Assembly: GCA_045612485.1 (NCBI GenBank)
Contig: JAZKZE010000160.1
Coordinates: 1 to 11,455 of the forward strand
Length of the DNA stretch: 11,455 bases
Direction of reading: 5' to 3'
Origin: RGIG5327 sp045612485
GTDB taxonomy: Bacteria > Verrucomicrobiota > Lentisphaeria > Victivallales > UBA1829
Of the stretch, positions 1 to 6,963 are shown one piece after another. Under the pieces are notes generated by a model. The model made no database searches. It was given only the letters and a program-made list of their open reading frames with translations, and was not told where the DNA came from. Numbering within the stretch: position 1 is the stretch's first letter; each line of letters starts with the position of its first letter. The position numbers and the translations under genes are program-made.

Positions 1-24
1 ATAAACGATCAAAAATCCAGTTCC

Positions 25-43
25 CTCAAACACAATGTTTGAG
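25..43. repeat. Perfect 8-bp inverted repeat with 3-nt spacer
   Basis: CTCAAACA (25-32) and TGTTTGAG (36-43) are perfect reverse complements around CAA. No T-tract follows on either strand, so a terminator role is not supported. It lies about 40 bp upstream of a TATAAT box and could be an operator or the end of an upstream transcript. The palindrome is seen directly; its function is unknown. Confidence 0.4.
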
Positions 44-60
44 CAATGGAATAAATAGCC

Positions 61-87
61 TTGTGTATTTATAAAATAAGGTATAAT
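61..87 (+). promoter_or_regulatory. Weak candidate sigma-70 promoter
   Basis: A consensus TATAAT (82-87) follows TTGTGT (61-66) with a short 15-bp spacer. Just downstream, CCTGTTAT occurs twice (93-100 and 103-110), one helical turn apart, around the expected transcription start. No plus-strand gene follows, and the terminator hairpin at 143-179 comes next, so any transcript would be about 95 nt. The spacing is poor and the region is AT-rich, so chance occurrence is quite possible. Confidence 0.25.
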
Positions 88-130
88 TCTCCCCTGTTAT
101 GACCTGTTATACCTCCAATATTCAGCTCAA

Positions 131-189
131 ACAATAAAAAAAGGCTGTTGCTCACCTTTTTTGAGGTTTTGCAACAGCCCCTTTTTTTA
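131..189. terminator. Bidirectional intrinsic terminator
   Basis: GGCTGTTGC (143-151) pairs perfectly with GCAACAGCC (171-179), a 9-bp stem around a 19-nt loop that can form a small inner stem (ACCT 154-157 with AGGT 164-167). The hairpin is preceded by seven A residues (136-142) and followed by seven T residues (182-188), so a U-tract follows it on both strands. On the minus strand it lies about 100 nt past the stop codon of the kinase-like gene and probably ends that transcript. On the plus strand it would end whatever enters from the left. Confidence 0.8.
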
Positions 190-277
190 TCTTATCTTCC
201 TTATTCAAAAGGATTTTTTTGCGAAAACAGGTCTGACACGTTTAACTTGTCCGGTAAGTCCTGTCTTGCCTGAAAAA

Positions 278-1324
278 TCAGACTTCCGCCACCGTTTCCA
301 CTTCATAGCGGATAATATCTTTTTCTTCGCCATCGTAATGTTCCCACATAAGCACCTCCCGGGATACCGGATCACGGGTCAGCTGGGCTTTTATGGCATT
401 GAGCCATATCTTTCTTGCTTCCTCTTCCGGCAGCTCTTCCGTGCAGGAATTGGAATCATCCGGTATGGGACATTCTTTATACCAGAGAGTGTTGCGGACA
501 TATTTCATCCCGCCTTCAAAGGGGACGCAGCGGTAGAATAATGTGGACTCTTCAGAAAGAAGTCCGTCTTCGATCCGGGGCCACAACTCATTGTTGATAT
601 ACTCCTCCTGAGCATCCACCACTTCGTCCCACAGTTCGGAAGCCTCCTGGGAATCGGCGGCAATGCCGGAATCCAGAATGGCAATGGTGGCATCATCAGC
701 GGAAAGTTCTCCTCGCATCTCTGCAAAGGGACGCAGAAGGACGAGTTTCTCCTCTCTGGAAAGAATGTCACGCTCTTCAACGTGACTTACATCCATAACA
801 AGCATCTCTGAACCGTTGTTGCGGATAAGGATGTTCTTCAGGGAGAAGTTCCGCAAGGCAAGTGCCTGACTGTAAAGCAGACCGATGAGATCAGATAACT
901 TGGAGAGAAATTCAAGACGCAATACATGATTGTGGGGAACGATACTGAACCAGTATTCCAATGCAGTCATCGCTTCCGGGATCTCTTCGGAGATGATCAT
1001 ACTTTCCGTTCCGCATTTTCCCCAACCGGGGTACTGTATTGCCGGAATACCATGCTCATTGAGAATGATCGCCGAGGCAAAAAGATCTTTTGCTCTGGAA
1101 CCGAACAGGGCTTTGACATGTTTTGCCAGACTGTCCGGTATTTCGTGATGAACAAAGTAATTTCTGCCGGTGGTATCCGCTGTTTTGAAAACAGCAAAAT
1201 CCCCGTCCCGGTACAGAAGAAATTTTTCCTCTGCATCTTCACGGATACTGAACCAGGGTTCCAACCGGGCGGGATCGTCTATGATCCAATCCCAGTCATC
1301 AACAGTTATCAAGTCGTCTTTCAT
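278..1324 (-). CDS. WaaP/Kdo-kinase-like protein, probable pseudokinase
   Basis: This 348-residue soluble protein shows no signal peptide or membrane segment. Residues about 40-185 follow the layout of the lipopolysaccharide kinase (Kdo/WaaP) family: a YFV-x strand near 56-59, a basic ALFGSRAK helix (72-79), the NEHGIP turn (89-94), an ISEE hinge-like strand (111-114), and a catalytic-loop-like LRNFSLKNILIR (157-168) followed by VMD (176-178). Active relatives phosphorylate lipid A core sugars. Here, by my alignment, the ATP-binding Lys is His59, the helix-C Glu is Leu81, and the HRD Asp is Asn159. The metal-binding Asn164 and Asp178 remain. Residues 185-348 are acidic and match nothing I recognise. 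The start has no clear ribosome binding site. Family membership is inferred from pattern alone, and an inactive kinase is the likeliest reading. No other envelope gene is adjacent. Confidence 0.6.
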   Translation of the reverse strand: MKDDLITVDDWDWIIDDPARLEPWFSIREDAEEKFLLYRDGDFAVFKTADTTGRNYFVHHEIPDSLAKHVKALFGSRAKDLFASAIILNEHGIPAIQYPGWGKCGTESMIISEEIPEAMTALEYWFSIVPHNHVLRLEFLSKLSDLIGLLYSQALALRNFSLKNILIRNNGSEMLVMDVSHVEERDILSREEKLVLLRPFAEMRGELSADDATIAILDSGIAADSQEASELWDEVVDAQEEYINNELWPRIEDGLLSEESTLFYRCVPFEGGMKYVRNTLWYKECPIPDDSNSCTEELPEEEARKIWLNAIKAQLTRDPVSREVLMWEHYDGEEKDIIRYEVETVAEV

Positions 1325-1380
1325 AAGTCAACTGTACAGAAGATTTATTCCCCGTACAGCTTTACACCTTATGTTTGTAA

Positions 1381-1410
1381 GGGGAGTTCCGCAAAATAAA
1401 GGAACTCCCC
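1381..1410. repeat. Strong 10-bp hairpin upstream of the kinase-like gene
   Basis: GGGGAGTTCC (1381-1390) and GGAACTCCCC (1401-1410) are perfect reverse complements around a 10-nt AT-rich loop. A palindromic CCCCGGGG (1408-1415) abuts it. Neither side has a proper T-tract, and the preceding ATPase gene already has a better terminator at 1480-1529. It sits 56 nt before the kinase-like start codon, so it may lie in that gene's leader or act as an operator. Confidence 0.5.
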
Positions 1411-1479
1411 CGGGGCTTTTCCGGAAAAATCTTTCCCGGAAATATCGCAGTTTCCTGCAAATAAGATTTCTGATTTCTG

Positions 1480-1529
1480 AAAATAAAATCCTGCCGAGGA
1501 TCATCTTTGACAAAAGATTCTTTTCGGCA
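1480..1529 (-). terminator. Intrinsic terminator of the ABC ATPase gene
   Basis: On the minus strand, 15 nt past the ATPase stop codon, TGCCGA (1524-1529) pairs with TCGGCA (1492-1497). Inside this stem, ATCTTT and AAAGAT (1513-1518 and 1503-1508) form a second stem with a 4-nt loop. The structure is followed by GGATTTTATTTT. The two-storey stem, U-rich tail and position right after the gene support an intrinsic terminator. Confidence 0.6.
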
Positions 1530-1544
1530 ATACTGATCAGAAAA

Positions 1545-2654
1545 TCAGACCAGAATGTTTGTGCTTTCAGGATCGAACAAATGTGCCTTGAGCAGGAGGA
1601 TCGGCAGTTCAATGTTTTCGCCGACTTTTGCCTGTTTGTGTGCGTCTACGCGGGCAATGCAGGACTGACCGTTGAAGGTAGAGGCATCAAGGTAAAGATA
1701 GGTTTCAGCACCCATGGGTTCGATAACTTCCACTTTGGCTTTGATCTTGGGAGCATTTTTGTCCAGACTTGCCATTTCAGAACCGATGTCTTCAGGACGC
1801 AGACCGAAATAGATCTCCTTGGAGAGGAATCTTTCAGCGTGGATCTTCCAGGCTTCGGGAAGAGGAATTTCCATATTGGCATTTTCAAAGTAGAATACAT
1901 TGTCTTTGCGGACGATGGTACCCTTGAAGATGTTCATTGGGGGAGTTCCGATAAAGCCGGCAACGAAGGTGTTGGCGGGATTATCATAGATGTTCAGAGG
2001 AGTATCCACCTGCTGGATGAAACCGTCTTTCATCACGCAGATACGGTCACCCATACTCATAGCCTCGATCTGATCGTGTGTAACGTAGATCATGGTTGTT
2101 TCAAGTCTGGTGTGCAGTTTGCTGATTTCAGTACGCATCTGGACACGCATCTTGGCATCAAGGTTGGAAAGAGGTTCGTCAAAGAGGAACACTTCAGGCT
2201 TGCGCACGATAGCACGGCCTACAGCAACACGCTGTCTCTGTCCTCCGGAGAGAGCTTTGGGTTTACGGTCAAGATAAGGCCCGATACCCAGGATCTCAGC
2301 AGCATCACGTACACGTTTGTCAATGTCCGCCTTGGGGAATTTACGGAGACGCAGACCGAAAGCGAGGTTTTCATAGACAGTTTTGTGAGGATAAAGAGCA
2401 TAGTTCTGGAAAACCATGGCAATATCTCTGTCTTTGGGAGGAACATCATTTACCACTCTGTCCCCGATGGAAACCGTTCCGGAACTGATTTCTTCAAGTC
2501 CGGCAATCATTCGCAAAGTTGTGGACTTACCGCATCCGGAGGGACCGACAAGAACCATGAATTCACGATCTTTGATAGTAAGGTTGATCTTATTGACAGC
2601 AAAAACGCCGCCTTCATACACCTTACAGACATCTTTCAATACAACACCAGCCAT
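1545..2654 (-). CDS. Sugar ABC transporter ATP-binding protein, MalK/UgpC/MsmX type
   Basis: This 369-residue cytoplasmic ATPase would power uptake of sugars, oligosaccharides or glycerol-3-phosphate through an ABC importer. All nucleotide-binding motifs are intact: Walker A GPSGCGKST (37-45), Q-loop Gln83, signature LSGGQ (135-139), Walker B VFLFDEP (155-161) with catalytic Glu160, D-loop SNLDA (163-167) and switch His193. Residues after about 235 form the MalK-type regulatory TOBE region, including the FGLRPEDI strand. Length matches the family (360-380 residues). The start is set by AAGGAG eight nt upstream of ATG. No permease or solute-binding gene adjoins it; in other bacteria MsmX-like ATPases serve several importers encoded elsewhere, which may apply here. 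The substrate cannot be read from this protein. It is probably monocistronic, with its own promoter and terminator. Confidence 0.93.
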   Translation of the reverse strand: MAGVVLKDVCKVYEGGVFAVNKINLTIKDREFMVLVGPSGCGKSTTLRMIAGLEEISSGTVSIGDRVVNDVPPKDRDIAMVFQNYALYPHKTVYENLAFGLRLRKFPKADIDKRVRDAAEILGIGPYLDRKPKALSGGQRQRVAVGRAIVRKPEVFLFDEPLSNLDAKMRVQMRTEISKLHTRLETTMIYVTHDQIEAMSMGDRICVMKDGFIQQVDTPLNIYDNPANTFVAGFIGTPPMNIFKGTIVRKDNVFYFENANMEIPLPEAWKIHAERFLSKEIYFGLRPEDIGSEMASLDKNAPKIKAKVEVIEPMGAETYLYLDASTFNGQSCIARVDAHKQAKVGENIELPILLLKAHLFDPESTNILV

Positions 2655-2702
2655 TATAGCTACTCCTTAATTTTATTAAAGGTCTATTAATTTTCCGTCA
2701 TT

Positions 2703-2731
2703 ATAATACTACAGTTGAGACATTTTGTCAA
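2703..2731 (-). promoter_or_regulatory. Sigma-70 promoter of the ABC ATPase gene
   Basis: On the minus strand a perfect -35 TTGACA (2726-2731) is followed after exactly 17 bp by a -10 TATTAT (2703-2708). The predicted start near 2696 gives a leader of about 40 nt that contains the AAGGAGT ribosome binding site (2662-2668). An A/T-tract (2754-2771) lies farther upstream. Confidence 0.7.
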
Positions 2732-2820
2732 GTCCAAAATACCCAAAGGAGACTTTTTTTTGCGAAAAAAACAGTTTTTTCCTTTAAAATAACATCTTTT
2801 TTTATCTTTCCGGAATAAAA

Positions 2821-2838
2821 GATTGTTTTTTTGCAATC
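2821..2838 (-). terminator. Weak terminator after nifS
   Basis: Read on the minus strand, about 30 nt past the nifS stop, GATTG (2834-2838) pairs with CAATC (2821-2825) around an A-rich 8-nt loop, followed by TTTTATT. The stem is only 5 bp and AT-rich. The rest of 2739-2868 is AT-rich, with several homopolymer tracts and no open frame of note. Confidence 0.3.
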
Positions 2839-2868
2839 CTGAAAAATCCTTTCCTGTAAAGAAAAATC

Positions 2869-4041
2869 TTACTTGTTTTCTTCCCAGTAAGGGGAGATCT
2901 CACGCAGTCTTGCGATCACCGGAGAAAGTTTTTCCAGAACAAAATCCACTTCTTCCATGGTATTGTATCTGGAGAAACTGAACCGGATCGCTCCGTGGGC
3001 GCATGTATAGGGTATTCCCATTGCACGCAAGACGTGGGAGGGTTCCAGACTTCCTGTAGTACAGGCACTGCCGCTGGAGGCACAGATCCCGAACATATCC
3101 AGAAGCATAAGGATGGATTCCCCTTCTATATATTCAAAGGATATATTGGTCGTATTGGGCAGTCTGTGGGCAATATCCCCGTTGACTCTCACTTTGGGAA
3201 TGGTTTCAAGAATGGTTTTTTCCAGTTTATCCCGCAGAGAGGCTACAAAAGTATTTTCTTTCTCAATATTCTGCAATGCCAGTTCCGCTGCTTTACCCAG
3301 TCCGATGATGGAGGCAACATTTTCCGTTCCGGCGCGTCTGCCGTTTTCCTGATGTCCGCCTATGATATAAGGACGGAATCTTACTCCCCTTTTTACATAC
3401 AATGCCCCGATCCCTTTGGGACCGTGCAGTTTGTGACCGGAAAGAGAGAGCATGTCAATGGCGGAATTTTTCAGGTCGATGGGGATCTTGCCTACTGCCT
3501 GCACCGCATCGGTATGGAAGAGTGCGCCGTTTTTATGGGCGATCTCTGCGAGGGTTTCCACATCCTGGATATTCCCGGTTTCATTGTTCGCCCACATGAC
3601 GGAAACAATGGCGGTTTCATCGTCAATAAGCTCTCTTGCCGCATTCATATCCAGTACACCGTTGGAGTCCACCGGGATCCGGGAAACTTTATTGCCCCGT
3701 CTTTCCAGTTCCTTGGCAAGACTCAATACAGCAGGATGTTCCACTGTTGACACAACGATCTTTTTCCGTTTCGGACAGTTGAGCAATGCACTGAAGATCG
3801 CCGCATTGTCGCTTTCCGTTCCGCAGGAGGTGAAGATCACATTGGCGGGATCCGCCCCCAGAAGGGCGGCAAGACTTGCCTTTGCCTCATCCACCTTTTC
3901 CATCACCTGACCTCCGAAATGGTGGATGCTGGAAGGATTGCCGTAATATTCTGTCAGATAAGGCGTCATAGCCTCAAAGACTTCCGGAGCGATCCTTGTT
4001 GTGGCATTGTTATCAAAATAGATGACTTTGTTTTCCGCCAT
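2869..4041 (-). CDS. nifS: Cysteine desulfurase, NifS/IscS class
   Basis: This 390-residue PLP enzyme removes sulfur from L-cysteine, giving alanine and an enzyme persulfide that feeds iron-sulfur assembly on the scaffold encoded just upstream. Visible motifs are the N-terminal YFDNNATT (8-15), HTDAVQ (176-181), the Schiff-base Lys204 in SGHKLHGPKG (201-210), GRRAGTEN (234-241) and the persulfide Cys327 in SSGSACTTG (322-330). The long SSGSAC loop marks the group I (NifS/IscS) type rather than SufS. I start at 4041 rather than at the in-frame ATG 45 nt upstream: the protein then begins MAENKVIYFD as in the family, and GAGGAGG sits 9 nt before that ATG. It begins 1 nt after the nifU stop, so the two are almost certainly cotranscribed. 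NifS and IscS cannot be separated by motif alone; the NifU partner favours the NIF name. Confidence 0.93.
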   Translation of the reverse strand: MAENKVIYFDNNATTRIAPEVFEAMTPYLTEYYGNPSSIHHFGGQVMEKVDEAKASLAALLGADPANVIFTSCGTESDNAAIFSALLNCPKRKKIVVSTVEHPAVLSLAKELERRGNKVSRIPVDSNGVLDMNAARELIDDETAIVSVMWANNETGNIQDVETLAEIAHKNGALFHTDAVQAVGKIPIDLKNSAIDMLSLSGHKLHGPKGIGALYVKRGVRFRPYIIGGHQENGRRAGTENVASIIGLGKAAELALQNIEKENTFVASLRDKLEKTILETIPKVRVNGDIAHRLPNTTNISFEYIEGESILMLLDMFGICASSGSACTTGSLEPSHVLRAMGIPYTCAHGAIRFSFSRYNTMEEVDFVLEKLSPVIARLREISPYWEENK

Positions 4042-4042
4042 T

Positions 4043-4915
4043 TTATTTGACCTCCTCAACGGTGAGGGCAGGGGAGACAAACTCATTCAATTTGCTCTGC
4101 ACAAGTTTTTTCAGTGTGAGTTTTGCATTGGGGCAGGAGGCACACACCCCCCGCAATCTTGCTTTGACTGTTGTGCCGTCAAGGTCGATCAATTCAATAT
4201 CTCCGCCGTCTTTCATCAGGGCGGGACGGATCTCTTTATCAATGATCTCCTGAATAAGAATGACCTTTTTTACCGGTGTGAGAGAATCAAAATCCGGTTT
4301 TTCATCAGCCGGTTTTTCCTGTTTCTCCCTTGTGATGCCATCCAGGATCTCCTGGATCTGGTCAAGACAGGCACCGCAGGCACCGCCGGCTTTGGTATAG
4401 GACGTGACCTGTTCAAGAGTCGTAAGGTTGTTTTCCTGAACGACTCTTCTTATTTTTGTATCGGTAACGCCGAAACACTTGCAGATGATGCGCCCTTCAT
4501 GATCATCATTATCGGCAAGTTCCTCTGTTACTTCCATACCGTGTTTCTTTTTATAATCCACGATGGCAGCCTGCATGGCTTCCATTCCCATAACGGAACA
4601 GTGCATTTTTTCTTCAGGAAGTTCCCCCAGAACTGCGGCGATCTCTTTATTGGTGATTTTTGCAGCTTCTTCCAGAGTTTTTCCCTTCACAAGTTCCGTC
4701 AGTGCGGAAGAGGAGGCGATGGCACTGGCACAGCCGAAGGTCTTGAACTTTACATCTGTGATCGTCTGAGTAGCATCATCCACCTTGAGAAAGATCTTCA
4801 ATGCATCTCCGCAGCTTACGTTTCCCACCTCCGCTACAGCGTCCGCATCCTTGATCTCCCCCACGTTCCGGGGATTCATAAAGTGATCCATCACTTTTTC
4901 CGTATATTTCCACAT
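4043..4915 (-). CDS. nifU: NifU, three-domain iron-sulfur cluster scaffold
   Basis: NifU builds [2Fe-2S] and [4Fe-4S] clusters from iron and NifS-derived sulfur and passes them to apoproteins. At 290 residues it is full-length. The IscU-like N-terminal domain carries Cys35, Cys62 and Cys106, with Asp37 beside the first. The central BFD-like [2Fe-2S] domain has Cys145, Cys147, Cys180 and Cys183 (C-x-C then C-x2-C). The C-terminal Nfu domain has the CASC pair Cys258 and Cys261 after KDGGD (235-239). A charged linker joins the last two domains near 195-212. AAAGGAGG lies 7 nt before the ATG. The gene sits between proS and nifS with no nitrogenase genes in view, so a general housekeeping Fe-S role, as in Helicobacter and other bacteria that use NIF as their main system, is the best inference. 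Confidence 0.95.
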   Translation of the reverse strand: MWKYTEKVMDHFMNPRNVGEIKDADAVAEVGNVSCGDALKIFLKVDDATQTITDVKFKTFGCASAIASSSALTELVKGKTLEEAAKITNKEIAAVLGELPEEKMHCSVMGMEAMQAAIVDYKKKHGMEVTEELADNDDHEGRIICKCFGVTDTKIRRVVQENNLTTLEQVTSYTKAGGACGACLDQIQEILDGITREKQEKPADEKPDFDSLTPVKKVILIQEIIDKEIRPALMKDGGDIELIDLDGTTVKARLRGVCASCPNAKLTLKKLVQSKLNEFVSPALTVEEVK

Positions 4916-4947
4916 AGCAGATCCTCCTTTATTTTTCCGGAGTATTG

Positions 4948-6678
4948 TTATTCATATTTTTTCAGTTCTTCTTTCACTCTTTCCGCAACGGTTTTTGCCA
5001 CGTCGGAAAGGGGGATCAACTCGATATCCCTGCTGGAACGCAGACGGAACTCCGCCATGCCCTGTTCCAGACTCTTGGGGGAAACTGTTACGCGGAAAGG
5101 TATCCCCATAAGGTCGGCATCATTGAACATGAAACCGGCTTTTTCGCCGCGGTCGTCCAGCAGGACTTCCACGCCGAGAGTATTGAGTTCCTGATACAGT
5201 TTTTCCGCTGTTTCCCCTACGCCGCCTTTATCAGGATTCAATGCACAGACCTGTACCTGATAGGGAGCGATACTCATGGGCCAGATGACCCCGTAATCAT
5301 CATGGGAATCTTCCGCAACCGTTGCCATGGTTCTTCCGATACCGATACCGTAGCAGCCCATGACCATGGGATGAGGTTTGCCTTCTTTGTCCAGATAGTT
5401 GCAGTTCATGGGTTCGGAATATTTTGTCCCCAGCTGGAAAATATTTCCCACTTCAATCCCCCGTTTCATCTGCAACGGAGCTCCGGTCACAGGGCAGGGG
5501 TCGCCGTCACGAACCATGGCGATGTCCACAACTTCCGCACCGTCAAGATCTCTGCCGTAATTGAAATTTTTGTAATGACAGTCCGCTTCGTTTGCGCCTA
5601 CTACCAGATTGGAGGAACCTGCAACGGAGGGGTCCACGATGATACGGCATTTTTTCGGATCGATACCCACAGGGGAGGCATATCCGGGAACGGCTCCGGC
5701 AGCCCGGATCTGGTCATCGGTGGCAAATTTGATCTCCAGAAGCCCCAGATAGTTCTGCAATTTGCTTTCGTTGACTTCAAAGTCCCCGCGGATCATCACA
5801 AAAATAAGTTTGCCTTCCATATCGGAATAGAACACAGCCTTGCCTGTATTTTCCGGTTTGACGTTCAGGAAAGAGGCAACTTCTTCAATAGTCTTTTTAC
5901 CGGGGGTTGCGACTTTTTCCAGCGGGAGCTCTTCGCCGCTTTTTTCAAATTTCAGACCGGATACAGCAATTTCCCGGTTGGCTTTGTAGCTTTTTCCGTC
6001 GGGAGAGATGAAAATGGTATCTTCCCCGCAATCGGCAATGGACATGAATTCATGGGAGATATTTCCCCCCATCATGCCGGAATTCGCCTTGATGGAAACC
6101 ACATTTTTGAGTCCCACTCTGCGGAACACTCTTTCATAAGCCTCATGGGCTCTGTCGTAATATTTTTCCAGATCTTTCTGATCCGTATGGAAACTGTAGG
6201 CATCCTTCATCACAAATTCGCGTACACGGATCAAACCTGCTCTGGGACGGGCTTCATCCCTGTATTTGAGCTGGAACTGATAGGTCATAACAGGAAGCTG
6301 TTTGTAACTGGTCACTTCCGTACGCACCAGCTGTACCATAGCTTCTTCGTGAGTCATTCCAAGAACCATATTTTTCCCGTTACGGTCTCTGAAGCGCAGC
6401 AGTTCGGCACCCACGGAAGAAAATCTCCCGGATTCTTCCCACAATTCTGCCGGAAGGACCAGAGGCAGTCTTACTTCCTGACCGTCGATACGGTTCATTT
6501 CCTCTCTCACGATCTTTTCGATCTTTTCCACGATCCTGTATCCCATGGGGAGAAGGGAGTAGATCCCGGCGGAAACCGCACGGACGAATCCGCCTCTTAC
6601 CAGAAGTTTATGACTTGCGATCTTTGCGTCTTTGGGATCTTCCTTGATCCTGCGGCCAACCATTTGGGACATTCTCAT
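4948..6678 (-). CDS. proS: Prolyl-tRNA synthetase, bacterial type with editing domain
   Basis: This class II synthetase charges tRNA-Pro with proline in the cytoplasm. With the chosen start it has 576 residues, the usual size for the bacterial form. The N-terminus MRMSQMVGRRIKEDP is typical. Motif 1 surrounds GYRIVEKIEKIVREEM (46-61); THEE lies at 109-112; motif 2 is QLKYRDE through FVMKDAYSF (136-163); and motif 3 is CYGIGIGRTM (442-451). The YbaK/INS editing domain, which clears misacylated Ala-tRNA-Pro, occupies roughly 220-390 between motifs 2 and 3. The anticodon-binding domain follows motif 3. Upstream in-frame ATGs at 6690 and 6750 exist, but GGAG lies 6 nt before 6678 and family alignment favours that start. 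It heads the proS-nifU-nifS operon, with 32 nt before nifU. Confidence 0.95.
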   Translation of the reverse strand: MRMSQMVGRRIKEDPKDAKIASHKLLVRGGFVRAVSAGIYSLLPMGYRIVEKIEKIVREEMNRIDGQEVRLPLVLPAELWEESGRFSSVGAELLRFRDRNGKNMVLGMTHEEAMVQLVRTEVTSYKQLPVMTYQFQLKYRDEARPRAGLIRVREFVMKDAYSFHTDQKDLEKYYDRAHEAYERVFRRVGLKNVVSIKANSGMMGGNISHEFMSIADCGEDTIFISPDGKSYKANREIAVSGLKFEKSGEELPLEKVATPGKKTIEEVASFLNVKPENTGKAVFYSDMEGKLIFVMIRGDFEVNESKLQNYLGLLEIKFATDDQIRAAGAVPGYASPVGIDPKKCRIIVDPSVAGSSNLVVGANEADCHYKNFNYGRDLDGAEVVDIAMVRDGDPCPVTGAPLQMKRGIEVGNIFQLGTKYSEPMNCNYLDKEGKPHPMVMGCYGIGIGRTMATVAEDSHDDYGVIWPMSIAPYQVQVCALNPDKGGVGETAEKLYQELNTLGVEVLLDDRGEKAGFMFNDADLMGIPFRVTVSPKSLEQGMAEFRLRSSRDIELIPLSDVAKTVAERVKEELKKYE

Positions 6679-6739
6679 GATCTGCTCCATTTCTTTAAAT
6701 ATTTGAATTGTGATTTTTATGTGAACACTGTTTGAATAT

Positions 6740-6769
6740 ATAATATACACCGCAACAGCCGGATTTCAA
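6740..6769 (-). promoter_or_regulatory. Candidate promoter of the proS-nifU-nifS operon
   Basis: On the minus strand TTGAAA (6764-6769) precedes TATTAT (6740-6745) by 18 bp, with an overlapping TATATT two bases upstream giving 16 bp. The predicted start near 6733 leaves a leader of about 55 nt before proS. No T-box or iron-responsive element is recognisable in so short a leader. Confidence 0.45.
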
Positions 6770-6785
6770 TACAGACACTGCGGAT

Positions 6786-6900
6786 TTCCTCCGGGAAGGC
6801 GCAATATTTTTCCGGAAGTGTATTTTTTTCTCTTTCCCGGGATTTTTTCCGGGAAATTTGGCAAAAAAATCCTTCTATGACTTTTATTTTCCGGAAAGTG
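6786..6900. repeat. Cluster of CCGG-centred palindromes between proS and the SNF2 gene
   Basis: Five CCGG-centred words occur in 115 bp: TTCCTCCGGGAAGG (6786-6799), TTCCGGAA (6810-6817), TTTCCCGG (6833-6840), CCGGGAAA (6849-6856) and TTCCGGAA (6889-6896). The third and fourth are perfect reverse complements and form an 8-bp stem with an 8-nt loop. No T-run follows either strand closely. The cluster sits between two divergent genes, as an operator region would, but the words are also moderately common in coding sequence here. No significant gene lies in 6770-6963. Confidence 0.4.
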
Positions 6901-6963
6901 TGCTAAATTTCTGTTTTTTAAATGATTTGATAAAAACTCAACAGGCATAGGGGAGTATGGATA

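Noticed and set aside
93..110. CCTGTTAT tandem as the edge of a CRISPR or other repeat array
   Set aside because: There are only two 8-bp copies, 10 bp apart, with no spacer-like structure and no cas genes.
1170..2690. Plus-strand open frame of 506 codons opposite the ABC ATPase gene
   Set aside because: It is antisense to a fully conserved ATPase with intact motifs; its translation has no recognisable domain and no ribosome binding site. Long antisense frames arise here from codon bias.
4042..4086. N-terminal extension of nifS to the ATG at 4086
   Set aside because: It would overlap the end of nifU and add 15 residues absent from the family; a strong ribosome binding site precedes the ATG at 4041.
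4945..6735. Plus-strand open frame of 596 codons opposite proS
   Set aside because: It is an exact shadow of proS, with His- and Phe-rich low-sense translation and no motif. proS itself is certain.
6766..6948. Minus-strand 60-codon frame in the proS-SNF2 intergenic region
   Set aside because: It overlaps the candidate proS -35 box and the palindrome cluster; its translation is basic and low-complexity, and there is no ribosome binding site.
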